From positions 118,926,754 through 118,990,753 of the forward strand of contig CP136061.1 of NCBI GenBank assembly GCA_032622095.1: a stretch of DNA of 64,000 nucleotides, read 5' to 3'. How positions within the stretch are numbered: position 1 is the first letter of the stretch; every line of letters begins with the position of its first letter. The position numbers and the translations under genes are program-made. The notes below the pieces were generated by a model. The model had not been told where the DNA came from, did not search any database, and saw only the letters and a program-made list of their open reading frames with translations. This document shows, one piece after another, positions 10,926 to 22,861 of this stretch. Source of the DNA: Siphonodentalium dalli (taxonomy: Eukaryota > Mollusca > Scaphopoda > Gadilida > Siphonodentaliidae).

Positions 10926-11625
10926 TGGTTAACGTAGTGCGACTGACGTATTTCTCTCAATCCATTCCCGTGAGATCCTCCCTCATCAACGATTCTTACC
11001 ACTCGTATCTAATAGGATTTTTCATCGAAGACACCTCACTGTCAAAAAGTCAACTGCCTGTCAGAAACTAAGTCCCTTGAGAAATTTGTTCCCAGCACAA
11101 TCCATCAAATCCAATATTATCAAGCAGCGACTTTAGTTAAATAAAATGTTACATGCTGTGACCTAAGAACATGTATACCCACGTTAAAAGTGTATACAGT
11201 TTACGTACACTTTTATTAGAATTACCATTTCCGTTTATAATAATTAAGGTTGTGAATAAAAGCACAATGCAGCTTTCCACAGAGGCTACACCACGGCGGT
11301 AGTACCGCCCACTGATAAAAAGACTTTATCCATATAAATATTGTCTTTTACCCGAGATCGACTTCCGAAGTGAACACATCAGCACTTGCCCGTATGTTAA
11401 CTAGCTGAAACAGACTCATGTATATGAAAAACTAAAAAAAACATTAATTTAAAAATAAAACCAAATTTTAAATTAAACTGTGAAATGCTTTTAATTTTCT
11501 TTTTAGATTTTTAGATTGAAACTTTTAAAACAAATTATTTAATTTATAAATTTTTATTGAATTTAATTTTTAAGTTTTCTTTTTAGATTTTTAGATTGAA
11601 ACTTCTTGCTCAAAAGTTACAAATT
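10926..11625. other. Unassigned stretch with an 81-bp direct repeat
   Basis: Mostly unassigned. A word TTTTTAGATTTTTAGATTGA occurs at about 11500 and again 81 bp later, in a very AT-rich segment. Confidence 0.45.
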
Positions 11626-11629
11626 AAAT

Positions 11630-11790
11630 TTTTTTTTTAAATTTTATTAAAAAAATAAGGCCGTTATAACATCTGCCTGGGTACCGCGAGGCACCACACC
11701 AAATTTGGTTGAAATCGGTCAAGGGCTCTGGAAGAAAAATCGCAAACAGACCAGAACTGACAGACAGGTCCCTGAACTCTTTAATATATC
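11630..11790 (-). repeat. Repeat L, inverted copy
   Basis: Reverse complement of the copies at 8641 and 8971: CACACCAAATTTGGTTGAA, GACAGACAGGTCC and CTCTTTAATATATC. The 65-codon minus frame at 11624-11821 is inside it. Confidence 0.65.
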
Positions 11791-11794
11791 TAAA

Positions 11795-12010
11795 CCAGAG
11801 AACACACATTCGTTTTGCCATTAAATGTGAAAATTATGACAACTGTCATGCCAAATGAAAAACATTCTTATAATCACGGAAAAATTTATGACATCATGGC
11901 GCAAATATAAATCTCAGTATATTATGATTTGACAACAAAAAGTTGTTTTAATATTGCCAATTTAACACTGAATGTATATGCACGGATATCAAAATTAGGG
12001 TGAAGAAAGA
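11795..12010 (+). repeat. Dispersed repeat M, uninterrupted copy
   Basis: Contains GCAAATATAAATCTCAGTAT, TATTATGATTTG, AAAAAGTTGTTT and GGATATCAAAATTAG in the order seen at 60985-61810. Here the site that is interrupted at 61046 is empty (TTATAATCACGG). Confidence 0.7.
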
Positions 12011-12071
12011 TGGCAGCAGGATTTTTGGCCGGTCGCTGATTGGTCGTAAATATCCGCTAATAATTATTTGT

Positions 12072-12460
<389 letters not shown>

Positions 12461-12464
12461 TGTG

Positions 12465-12645
12465 ACATTCGCCTACATTATTAAGGAACAAGTATTAACT
12501 AAGATTTATTTTTACCTGCGCTATTTTTTCAACGTCATAACTTTCATCAAAAAGTGTTCATGTTTGAACTGGCGGAGTATCCACCGGCTAGAGTAGCTAT
12601 TCATGATAAAATCTAATTAGGTATATTCACTACCTTTACAAGAGT
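12465..12645. repeat. Single-arm relic of the long fold-back element
   Basis: ACATTATTAAGGA, then GTTTGAACTGGCGGAGTAT and ATTCATGATAAAATCTAA track the right arm of the element at 7246-7766. Confidence 0.5.
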
Positions 12646-12699
12646 TGCTTAGTTGCCAATACAACGTTAAAGATCCTATATCTGGTTTGACATTCTAAA

Positions 12700-12870
12700 A
12701 CTACGTACCATTGGTACGTTTTATTTACCAGAAAATAGTTATATCGTGCCAATCAGCCTATTAACATGATGGTCAGTTATCGACCATCAAAATGGAAAGT
12801 TTTAACCAGTTTGGAATGTTTTCAGTCTAGAAAAGTTTAAATGGTCGTCTCTAATAAAGAGCGTTCATAC
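12700..12870 (+). repeat. Dispersed repeat O, copy 1
   Basis: ACCATTGGTAC, TTATTTACCAGAAA, CCAATCAGCCTATTAACATG and CTAATAAAGAGCG align with 14495-14680. Confidence 0.55.
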
Positions 12871-13270
12871 TGCCATCACCCAAAAGAAACATATGATAAA
12901 GAGCGTTCTCAATTATAATAGTTTAACTTGTTTTCAACGTAACACTGATGGATGAATTTGTTGAGTTTCACGATGCATGTGTCATACACATGATTATGAG
13001 TGCAAGTATTTTCCATTTTTATTTGCCTGGGAAGCTGAACATTCACTCTGTTCAGTGTGTCTTGTTAATGTATTTTTATGGCTGTGTTTTCTGCCTCTAT
13101 ATTCCATGTTATATACACATTTTCACGGACAGACAATCTTTAAAGGCACGGATGGCCGTGGTTGTAGGTTATAACTTAGAATTAACGGTTACCAAATTAT
13201 GAACATTTCCTCAAGAATATACCAATAGTATATTATAATTGTATAGTATGATTGTGATATTATCCACAAA
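12871..13270. other. Unassigned stretch
   Basis: Overlapping plus frames at 12948-13202 have no recognisable motif. TTTAAAGGCACGGATGGCC at about 13138 resembles an isolated family E terminus. Confidence 0.4.
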
Positions 13271-13276
13271 ACACAC

Positions 13277-13540
13277 TTGTGCGAGCCGAGCGTGTTTACA
13301 TACAGTACATAAAGAGTGTGCAATAAGCAAAACACTCAACACCGTGTTGATGCTGTGTAGTGATTCACGGTGAGCCATTCAACACCGACATTTTGAGTGG
13401 CAAGGATTAGTGAGCGCTATATCGGTATTTTGTAAACAACATGGCACCGTTTTAACCAATGTTCCCCCAAGTGTGATATCCCCGTTGTTGAGTGTTTGCT
13501 TGTCGCACACTCTTTGCATACTGCATTGTACATAGCATGG
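13277..13540. mobile_element. Fold-back element N
   Basis: GTACATAAAGAGTGTGCAAT ... AAACACTCAACACCG at 13306-13345 is mirrored by GTTGAGTGTTTGCTTGTCGC ... CACTCTTTGCATACTGC at 13487-13530. A single arm recurs at 15578-15630. Confidence 0.6.
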
Positions 13541-14200
13541 CTTTTGTTTACTAACAATGAGTACGATCTTGACATTAAGATGCTAATTATACGATATTTA
13601 TGATTGGTATAAGAACAACAATCTGTCTAAATTTTAATATTATGTTTGTTTATGATAGTTTTAACGGGTGTAACATTTTAACAACAGTACCCATCTGGAT
13701 GGCCATTCGTATCTTTAATGAGTCAAGTGGTTTGGCAGCTAGGAAATATATATTCAGAAGGCGCAGATCACAGTTTGACGAATGGTCTTCCACCAGATGA
13801 CCTCATTGATCGATGCGTTCTTTCTATCATTCGGGGCACGCCAGCCTATTCGGGATAGCAATCAATGTAAATTGAAGATCTTATCCTCATAACGGAGCGA
13901 CCGTTTACCAATTCTTCAATCACGTTAAATCAAAAAGGACCTCGATTAAGATTGACAAATTACACGAATTTGTCCGGTAAATGATCGACATTTAGTTCGA
14001 CAACACGACTATGAGATCCATTTTACGATTTTGCACTGTTGTATAGAAGGCGCTATATCCAAGGAAGCGATGTTTTCAAACTGTCAGTTAATACCATGGT
14101 GATACGTTACCCCTTGTCAGCCAGATATCAGAGCGCCAGGAATAACATGTTTTGTTATTTCTAACATCTCCCAATGTTTGGCGCGGCCTTGTTTTGCTAT
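13541..14200. other. Unassigned stretch
   Basis: No gene or repeat recognised; the plus frame 13600-13800 has no known motif. Confidence 0.4.
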
Positions 14201-14204
14201 ATAG

Positions 14205-14370
14205 TGTTTTTTATTGAAATTTCAGGCTAAAATTTGGTTGATATTGCAAACTTCCAATCAATATTTCGTTTAAAATTTGTTGTTTTAGACCAAAAATCTA
14301 ATATTTTCCCACTTTCAGTCTAAATTTTAGACTATATCTGCATTTAGTCGAAATTTTTTAACAACATCAG
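14205..14370 (+). repeat. Dispersed repeat J
   Basis: AACTTCCAATCAATATTTCG, TTTTAGACCAAAAATCTAA and later words follow the order of the copy at 56375. Divergent. Confidence 0.45.
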
Positions 14371-14494
14371 GACGTTAGAATTCTCCAACAAAATTGCAGG
14401 TATCAGTTTGGAAATTCTAAGTGAGCTGTGCAAAGTTTCTGGCCTTCAGGTGGGGGTGCAGTAACACTAAAGAATTTCCATCCGAGTTGACACA

Positions 14495-14680
14495 ATTGGT
14501 GCCTGTTATTTACCAGAAAGTAAATTAATACTACCAATGAGTCTATTGATATGATGTTTTGCAGGTCAGATGTAGATTTTAACAAAAAACAAGTTTCAAC
14601 CCCTTTTTGTCAGGTCAGAAACAATTCCAAATGATTGTCTCTGATAAAGCAAAGAGCGCCCAACATTGGTACATTCAGAC
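14495..14680 (+). repeat. Dispersed repeat O, copy 2
   Basis: TTATTTACCAGAAAGTAAAT, CCAATGAGTCTATTGATATG and TCTCTGATAAAG parallel 12700-12870. Confidence 0.55.
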
Positions 14681-15160
14681 AATCGAAAATAAATTTTAAG
14701 CCATGACGCTAAATACATAAAATAGGAAAGCCATAGTTCCGGGCCATGAAATTTGGTATTATTTTCATCATTGAGTACTCCAGATTGTGATTATGGACTT
14801 CGAAATATGTGGAGGGAATGTCCTCCTTCTTGGCCTTGTAACATACATCAAGTTACTATCGATTACATACTGAATGTCGATTATGTTGGGTGGTCACATG
14901 GACATTTCTTTCGTCGACACATTGGATAAGCAATAGAAAATTTATTGATAAATGCTTCAAAGAAGGTCGAAAGCTTGTATGCATTACACACTAATGGGTC
15001 TATAAAAGGTGTCACCATTCAATTCATGCCATCTACATGTATGTTTGAACTTATGGACGAACTCTTCTGCCATGGATATCATTTTGCCATGGTCCGTGTG
15101 TATTCTCGAATTGCCCACATAATATAAGTTACAGGGCTATTAGTATTTCCACTGGCTGTC
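14681..15160. other. Unassigned stretch
   Basis: Nothing recognised. Confidence 0.4.
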
Positions 15161-15164
15161 ATAG

Positions 15165-15495
15165 CCGCACGGGCCAGGGGGCTGGGGTGGCTGCAGCCAC
15201 CAGACGTTTTTCGGGCAAATTAGAGATATTTTCGGTCAAATTCGGTAAATTTTGGGGCAAATTGAATGCTATTTCAGGGTGAAATTATGGAAAATTACAC
15301 TATTTTCACATTTTTGCCCAGATTATACATATTTAAGGCTAATTTAATTTTATGTTATTAAATATTTATGTGTATATACAAGGTATATTCTACAAAACAA
15401 ATGTGTTAAACTATGAGTATATGATGTAAAAAATATGCGGGCAAAAGTATCAGCCAGCCCCCCCCCCCCCCCTAAAAATTCGGGCGCCCTGTCAA
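15165..15495. mobile_element. MITE-like element with G/C-run ends
   Basis: Starts CACGGGCCAGGGGGCTGGGG and ends with a C14 run, CTAAAAATTCGGGCGCCCTGT. Inside, several TTTTCGGTCAAATT/GGGCAAATT words repeat. Ends are only roughly complementary and no target duplication was found. Confidence 0.4.
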
Positions 15496-15577
15496 CTGTC
15501 AATTTCCTAGTGGTGAAGAGACTCAAGGCATTCGCAAAGCAAAATGATAAAAGCCTGTAAAAACATGACACCATGTT

Positions 15578-15630
15578 TGCACACTCTTTATGCACCGTAT
15601 ATAAACAGTTAAACGCGCTCGGCACATAAC
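15578..15630. repeat. Single-arm relic of fold-back N
   Basis: TGCACACTCTTTATGCACCG and GCGCTCGGCACA match, inverted, the 13277-13320 arm. Confidence 0.5.
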
Positions 15631-15995
15631 TCTTGTTCGTGGGGGTGATGTTTATACCGATTTTTATCATTTGTGCACCTTAACCACGGAGAATTCCTTT
15701 TAATTACATGATACTTATCGGATTATATAAGGGAAAGCGAAAAAAGTGAACACATGCTAGGCTACGTGTTGAACTATATAAGATGTTGTGTCAATTTAAG
15801 CATCAGTTTTCTGTTTTCGTTGCAGCTCTATAAGTGCCCGGATAATAAATGGGTTTTACGGAATAAAATTCCAGCTCCAATAATATAGCTTAACAGGACA
15901 TCGATTACTTTCGTAGCCAGGATTTCAATAACGGGACTTGCAAAAATACAGATTTCTACAGTTTAGACGTTCTAAAGTTCTATTAATATGCCTCC

Positions 15996-16055
15996 ATCTG
16001 ATAAATTTAATGGGTTATTTGTATATATACAAATAACCCATTAAATTTATCAGAT
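15996..16055. repeat. Perfect 60-bp palindrome
   Basis: The 30-base half starting ATCTGATAAATTTAATGGGT is followed without spacer by its exact reverse complement. No loop, so it is unlike a microRNA precursor. Confidence 0.95.
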
Positions 16056-16660
16056 ATATAAGAATAATTAAAAGCTTCAGTTAATGGGCCTGCAATATAT
16101 GGCCTTGCTCCACCTACAATTTTGACAATGCGACAGCATTCGACACCATTTTGTCTCAAACGTAGGCTAAACACACCCCATATCACGCGATGAAACTACT
16201 ATATTTAAACATCTGGCTACGAATGTGATCGTCTGCTAAAATAAGCCTACACGTGTGACCGATTTGAAAAGCTGGCTACGACGATATGCCCGGCACAAAA
16301 AAAGAAGTCAAAACTGCATAAAATTGGTCGCTATTTCTACCAAAACATCTCAGGAATTGTTTTTTTTAAATTCGATTTTAGAGCTTTCTGATGTAAAACT
16401 GGGTAGCGTCATATGTCATAAGAATGGGAGTCTGCAATACTTACAAATAAGTCGCTGCATAAAAGTACCTGCCGTTGCTACAAACATTCCAGATAAAATA
16501 TTGTTATCTATCCCGTATAACACCTATTTTAATGACTGATGTAAGCCGATTTCGTGATAAACATGACTGTAATCTCGGTAGGTGACCTTCACCTACTATG
16601 AAAAACATGTACATGATCAAGGAACAGGTACATGTTTTAACTAGGAAACATAGCACCTGC
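16056..16660. other. Unassigned stretch with two small hairpins
   Basis: GTAGGTGACCTTCACCTAC (about 16579) and AAAACATGTAC ... GTACATGTTTT (about 16600-16637) are small stem-loops. The 94-codon frame 16255-16539 has no recognisable motif. Confidence 0.45.
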
Positions 16661-16664
16661 ATTG

Positions 16665-16800
16665 TACAATGTTATAACGTTTCCCAGTCAGAAGACTAAA
16701 ACGTTCTCAGGTTTTGAACTGGTAAAATATGACATCTACGATCTACGGGCGTAATCATGCAGAGTGTAGTTTCGTGGCATGAATCATCTAACCAAACCTT
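16665..16800. repeat. Single-arm relic of the long fold-back element
   Basis: CTCAGGTTTTGAACTGGTAAA, ATATGACATCTACGATCTAC and GGCATGAATCATCTA follow the right arm of 7246-7766. Confidence 0.5.
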
Positions 16801-17123
16801 GGTTTTGCGGTTAGATTAAAATGTCTCTGATTCCGGACGCGATGATGCTCACTCTAAATTCCTCTTAGACGACTTTAATCGTCCCCTTCCCGTCCTGTCA
16901 GTTGATTTACGAGCTCAGAAAACCTGTATTGTTGATTTGATTTGGTCGCCTCCTGAGCGGTAAGACATTGCGCAACTCGCGCCGATGGCACCCTGTGGCA
17001 GTGGCAAGCGATATCAATTGGTAGTCCGCGCTATAGCGTAATGTCTTCCTGAAAAATGTATGAGCAATTGGAGGTGTCAGTGCTAATGATTAGAACTCGG
17101 GATCTATTGGTCCGTATAATGGT

Positions 17124-17430
17124 GTATCCCGGTGACACAACGCCAAGTGGGATGTCGAGAATTAAACACCGATTCATCACTGACACCAGCGCAGCTTTCC
17201 TCAGAAGGAATAGGAAATCTTCTACCCAGTTTGAATCCGATCTAGGATTTCAAAATGTCATTGCGTATAGATTGAAGACAAGTAAACATCCGTCAGTAAA
17301 TGCGAATGTAGAAAAAGATAATTGATTGAGTTTCGTCGATATAGTTTCACGGATCCTCGCCCACACTTATCTGTCAATAAGGTATTGCACATGTATAATT
17401 GTATATACCCCACGTGATCCACATCTACAT
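17124..17430 (+). repeat. Segmental repeat, copy 1 (ancestral flank of the satellite)
   Basis: From TATCCCGGTGACACAACG through GTAAACATCCGTCA and then ATTGATTGAGTTTCGTCG into a diverged satellite-like monomer (about 17320-17430). The first half recurs at 17577-17777 and the second half recurs at 18733-18897. The 89-codon frame 17056-17325 is inside the repeat. Confidence 0.7.
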
Positions 17431-17576
17431 GTACAAGGACGCCATCCATCATTCGTCGGATACAATGCACATGTTGGCAACCATTTAACATTGCCCCTAT
17501 AAACGTGTTAATAGTTTAGTGCAGGCTTACATGTAATTGGGACTACAGTCACTACACCATAGTTAGCACAATTATT

Positions 17577-17777
17577 GTATCCTGGTGATACAACGCCAGG
17601 TGGAATGTCGATAATTAAACACCGATTCATCACTGACACCAGAACAGCTTTCCGAAGAAGGAGTAGGTATATATTCCACCCAGTTTGAATCCGTATCTGG
17701 GATTTTCAAAATGTCCTTGCATACAGATACATAACTAGTAAACATCCGTCATGAAATGCGAACGTAAAGAACGTTAA
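17577..17777 (+). repeat. Segmental repeat, copy 2
   Basis: TATCCTGGTGATACAACGCC, GATTCATCACTGACACCAG, CCCAGTTTGAATCCG and AGTAAACATCCGTCA match copy 1 base for base with scattered substitutions. It is interrupted on its right by the element at 17781. Confidence 0.75.
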
Positions 17778-17780
17778 TTG

Positions 17781-18712
17781 TCAGACGCACGTTTTGTGAA
17801 AATGTCCTGGTATTTCAAAATGTATTTTCTCAAAATCTGTCAGCAATTTTGTTATGAAATTTGGTGCAAGCGATTTTTGTGACACAATATTTAAGAACCA
17901 CCAACCCGTAGGAAAGTTAACTTCATTTACTTAACTTTTGTGGCATGGAAATATTTATTTTTAAAATCACCTGTTTTCAGGTACCAAAACGTCTGTAAAA
18001 TGGTTTTTTGTTTTTACAAAAGTGCAGTTCATATATCCATGATATCATAACTGAAATCATGAGAGCAGACTTAATTATTCTTGATTCGTGAAATTTAATA
18101 ATTGTTTTCATTTAGAAATGCAATACCCATAAATAATTTTCTATAGTTGAGAATGTTATAGTATGTCAGTTGATCATTGAACATTGGGCTGAGATGAGTG
18201 TATCATGGGTTCAAAATTAAAGCTGACCACCATATCTCTTAACAGTGTGGCCTAATTCCAGTTGATTACTCCCTGGCAGAGTGGACCACACTGCATATCA
18301 ACATTAGTTTTTTTCATTGGGCTGGAATATTTTTGACTGCTTTATTCTTCATTCAAATATATGGGGGGTATGGTGTCGTATTATGCAATTAGCAATTCAC
18401 TAAAAATATAAATGAAGCCTCCTCTCTAAGGGCCAAGAAAATATTATATTTGGTATTGAAGTGTTGTGAGAACTTATTAATTAGTCAAGCATTTCTTGGT
18501 ACCCAAAGGGTCATAAAAGAAAATAATATTTTCAACCTCTCAAATGTATTAAATTCCATTATTTTATCGTCTCTTAATAATTGCTATATACAACGAAGAT
18601 GATGATATGTGAATTTCGAGATTAGTCGCCAGATAAATCTATATCCAGAGAAATTCTTTGTTGAAAATATCTTTAAATTTTTGGTTGGATTTATGCAAAA
18701 CGTGCGTTTGCC
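17781..18712. mobile_element. DNA transposon candidate P, about 0.93 kb
   Basis: CAGACGCACGTTTTG at 17782 is matched by CAAAACGTGCGTTTG at 18696-18710, a 15-bp inverted pair with one mismatch. The element separates two parts of a segment that is continuous at 17300-17340. No ORF of note inside; target duplication unclear. Confidence 0.6.
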
Positions 18713-18732
18713 CCTTGAGTGAAAAAATTATT

Positions 18733-18897
18733 GAGTTTCGTCGACATAGTTTTACGGATCCTATTCCACACTTATCTGTCAATCAGATCCTGAATACATG
18801 AACAATTGTATGTACCATACGTGGTGCGCGCCTTAAAGGACACAGCCCACATCTCGATCAAGACAAGTAAACATCCGGCATAACGTACATTGCATGC
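18733..18897 (+). repeat. Diverged satellite monomer
   Basis: ATTGAGTTTCGTCGACATAG to CATTGCATGC; same order of words as the array at 19400 (TATCTGTCAATCAGATC, AACAATTGTATGTACCATAC, CTTAAAGGACACA, AGTAAACATCCGGCATAACG). Its end is the TTAA where the next element sits. Confidence 0.85.
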
Positions 18898-19399
18898 TTA
18901 AAGGTACGGTTGGCCTTGGCGGTGGGTATCCTGTGAAAATATTTCCACCCGTCAAAAACCGCCACAAACAGAAAGAACATCAAAATGTAGACAGACTTTG
19001 TCCGTATACAAATAAGAAATATCGCATAAACAGTATGTTATTGTCATATGTTTGACTATTGTTATGTAAACAAAAGCATAAAAAGTTACTTTTCTGGTGT
19101 TTGTTTATATTACGATGGTAAACATAAAGAGCGTTGTTTGTTGGTGAATTCCTGATATGGAACTAATAAAGAGCGTTTATGCCATTTGTTTGTGGTTAGT
19201 CAGTAGCATTGTGCTGTCTTCTGTAACACAATCAGGCTCTTGCTTAGGTAAAATATAGTAGGTCATTATGATAACATGCTGTTTACGCGATGGTCATGGT
19301 ATATATGAACGAAACTGTATGCGTTTTAATGTTTTTCTCTTTACGGTGTTTGGAACAAATATGAATATTTTCGACAATTAAGGCCTCGTGTGCCTTTAA
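18898..19399 (+). mobile_element. TTAA MITE family E, copy 1 (in satellite)
   Basis: TTAAAGGTACGGTTGGCC at the left and GGCCTCGTGTGCCTTTAA at the right, imperfect inverted ends with TTAA on both sides; 502 bp. Three other copies here are nearly identical (30535, 34229, 41733). The left flank TGCATGC and right flank TCGATGAAAGG are contiguous as TGCATGCTTAATCGATGAAA in other satellite monomers, so this is a precise TTAA insertion. Internally AT-rich with two AAAGAGCGTT words; no ORF of note. Confidence 0.9.
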
Positions 19400-21250
19400 T
19401 CGATGAAAGGGAGTTGATTGAGTTTTGTCAAAATAACTTTAGTGGATGATCGCCCACATTTATCTGTCAATCAGATCATGTATACATGAACAATTGTGTG
19501 TACCATACGAGGTCCACTCCTTAAAGGACACAACCCATCTCGGTCAAGACAAGTAAACATCCGGCATAACGTACATTGCATGCTTAGTCGATGAAAGGGA
19601 GTTGATTGAGTTTTGTCACATCCCACTGTTATCTCTCAATCAGATATATATACATGAACAATTGTATGTACCATACATGGTCCGCGCCTTAAAGGACACA
19701 ACCCATCTCGATTAAGACAAGTAAACATCCGCATAACGTACATTGCATGCTTAATCGATGAAAGGGAGTTGATTGAGTTTTGTCAAAATACCTTTAGTGG
19801 ATGATCGCCCACTGTTATCTCTCAATCAGATCTATATACATGAACAATTGTATGTACCATACGTGGTCCGCTCCTTAAAGGACACAACCCATCTCGATCA
19901 AGACAAGTAAACATCCGGCATAACGTACATTGCATGCTTAATCGATGAAAGGGAGTTGATTGAGTTTTGTCACAGCCCACTGTTATCTCTCAATCAGATA
20001 TATATACATGAACAATTGTATGTACCATACGTGGTCCGCTCCTTAAAGGACACAACCCATCTCGATCAAGACAAGTAAACATCCGGCATAACGTACATTG
20101 CATGCTTAGTCGATGAAAGGGAGTTGATTGAGTTTTGTCACAGCCCACTGTTATCTCTCAATCAGATATATATACATGAACAATTGTATGTACCATACAT
20201 GGTCCGCGCCTTAAAGGACACAACCCATCTCGATTAAGACAAGTAAACATCCGCATAACGTACATTGCATGCTTAATCGATGAAAGGGAGTTGATTGAGT
20301 TTTGTCAAAATAACTTTAGTGGATGATCGCCCACTGTTATCTCTCAATCAGATCTATATACATGAACAATTGTATGTACCATACGTGGTCCGCTCCTTAA
20401 AGGACACAACCCATCTCGATCAAGACAAGTAAACATCCGGCATAACGTACATTGCATGCTTAATCGATGAAAGGGAGTTGATTGAGTTTTGTCACAGCCC
20501 ACTGTTATCTCTCAATCAGATATATATACATGAACAATTGTATGTACCATACGTGGTCCGCTCCTTAAAGGACACAACCCATCTCGATCAAGACAAGTAA
20601 ACATCCGGCATAACGTACATTGCATGCTTAATCGATGAAAGGGAGTTGATTGAGTTTTGTCACAGCCCACTGTTATCTCTCAATCAGATATATATACATG
20701 AACAATTGTATGTACCATACGTGGTCCGCTCCTTAAAGGACACAACCCATCTCGATCAAGACAAGTAAACATCCGGCATAACGTACATTGCATGCTTAGT
20801 CGATGAAAGGGAGTTGATTGAGTTTTGTCACAGCCCACTGTTATCTCTCAATCAGATATATATACATGAACAATTGTATGTACCATACATGGTCCGCGCC
20901 TTAAAGGACACAACCCATCTCGATTAAGACAAGTAAACATCCGCATAACGTACATTGCATGCTTAATCGATGAAAGGGAGTTGATTGAGTTTTGTCAAAA
21001 TAACTTTAGTGGATGATCGCCCACTGTTATCTCTGAATCAGATCTATATACATGAACAATTTTATGTACCATACATGGTCTGCGCCTTAAAGGACACAAC
21101 CCATCTCGATCAAGACAAGTAAACATCCGGCATAACGTACATTGCATGCTTAATCGATGAAAGGGACTTAATTGAGTTTTGTCAAAATACCTTTAGCGGA
21201 TGATCGCCCACATTTATCTGTCAATCAAAGCTTGTACATGTTCATGTGTA
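19400..21250 (+). repeat. Satellite array, 167/187-bp monomers with higher-order structure
   Basis: Monomer starts (CGATGAAAGGG) fall at 19401, 19589, 19756, 19943, 20111, 20278, 20465, 20633, 20801, 20968 and 21155. Spacings are 187-188 (long, with a TTTAGTGGATGATCG block) or 167-168 (short, lacking it). A sub-variant with GATTAAGAC and CCGCATAACG recurs at 19589, 20111 and 20801, each time followed by a long monomer. The last unit decays after about 21240. No coding capacity. Confidence 0.95.
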
Positions 21251-21905
21251 TGAGCCCCGAATGGTCCGCGTCTTAAAGAATACACCAAATCGAGACAAAA
21301 CGGCCTGTCGCAAGCTGGGTATGGATAGTCGGAAACTACTATTTAATATAACACTGGTTGTCCATACATTGAGAGACTATATGAAAACTCTCTTTGTAAG
21401 AAATATTCGTCCACATGGCTTTCACCAGTTTTATGGACATGTATTATACTACATTTTCAAGAGGACATCACGAAGCATAATAATTATCAACATTTTGGGG
21501 ATTGACGTTGACGTTATCAGCTGTTTTACCAATATGTATTACATGATCCTACCCTTATTCCATTCAATAAACCCATTCGATAAATTGTGACATTAAATGT
21601 TCGTTTAATATCAGGAATTAGTGCCAGGTGACCTTTGTCTGTCTGTTTGTCGTCTGTTTACATTCGGTACGCTACTTCTCAAAATACTGTGGCTTCCAAT
21701 ATTTGAAATGTTTGAAAAGTTATGTAATGAAATATACGCCATTAAATACGCCAAAGAGTCTTTATTTATCCTGGACTATTTATTTATGCGAGCAAACAAC
21801 GGATAGTTACGTCAAAAGTCATCGCATGCCTTACAGAAGCCGATGTTAGTTTGGCGTCCCATTTGTTGATTTAAGTATGTTTTGTCGAGGTTTTGGATCG
21901 TGAAA
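21251..21905. other. Unassigned stretch
   Basis: The 114-codon frame 21246-21590 starts in the last satellite unit and has no recognisable motif; other frames overlap. No gene supported. Confidence 0.45.
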
Positions 21906-21907
21906 TA

Positions 21908-22001
21908 AATAGAATCTACAACTCGTCCCCAGTTTATAGCGGAATTTACAAAACTCGTCCAGTAAATTCCGCTATAAACTGGGGACTCGTTATAGATCCT
22001 C
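21908..22001. repeat. Hairpin with ~40-bp arms
   Basis: CCCCAGTTTATAGCGGAATTTA is mirrored by TAAATTCCGCTATAAACTGGGG around a 13-base loop; pairing extends outward with small mismatches through ACTCGT and ATCTA. (Arms given as 20-base parts: CCAGTTTATAGCGGAATTTA and its complement.). Confidence 0.9.
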
Positions 22002-22821
22002 TATATACGCAATGTATATGTACGCCTGTGGCGGGAATTAATTTTAGTGTTCATTCCGTTGGGATTTGATTGAGTTATTGTTTATTTGGCGATATGATAC
22101 AATCATATAATTATGTTTTCAAACAATTACAATATAGTGAGAGTATTACAGAATATCACCAGGGGATGTCATAATCTCGAGGACTGTCTTCCTGTCAACC
22201 CCTGGCCCAGATGTGATGACCAATTCCTGATTATATAACCAACGTATGTCCAAAACATGCGAGTGATTTAAGTTGTGTCTCTGATCCATAACTAAGCTAT
22301 TTCATTGAATGAGTAATTGGTGGTTGCATGAGAGATGATTCTGAGATATAAACGTCAGTCACTTATCTTAACAACAAGCTATGTGTCTTCTATAGTATCG
22401 TGGCATCGGGGGTTATCTCAATTTATTATCCGTTTCTTATCCATGCATCGTCTTTAATAAGTCTTAATTGTGCACCACCTAGACAATCATGACCACATGA
22501 CCTCTGAATAAAACACAATCTTACTATATTCATTTGTTATATTTATATAGCCTCGCGGCCTGCGGCCTCGGTCAAAAGGCATGCATGCTGTTCAGAAGAC
22601 ACACTCGAGGCAAAATACCTCTCGGTATTCCAACCAAGGCTGATAATATGTATTTTGTTACCTGTATATCTAACACAATTCTCGCCATTGACGTCATGTG
22701 GGTAATACTTCGAAGACAATAGCTCTGGGCGATAGTTCGCTTGTTGGGCAATGGTCAAAACTACTCACTGGTATGTGATCGTGCAATCAAACGACAGCAT
22801 GACCCAATGTGAAGCTTACGC

Positions 22822-22861
<40 letters not shown>

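Noticed and set aside
13138-13200. Further family E copy
   Set aside because: Only about 18 terminal bases resemble the family; the rest does not follow.
19400-21250. CRISPR-like array
   Set aside because: Monomers are contiguous tandem units with no unique spacers, in a eukaryotic repeat context.
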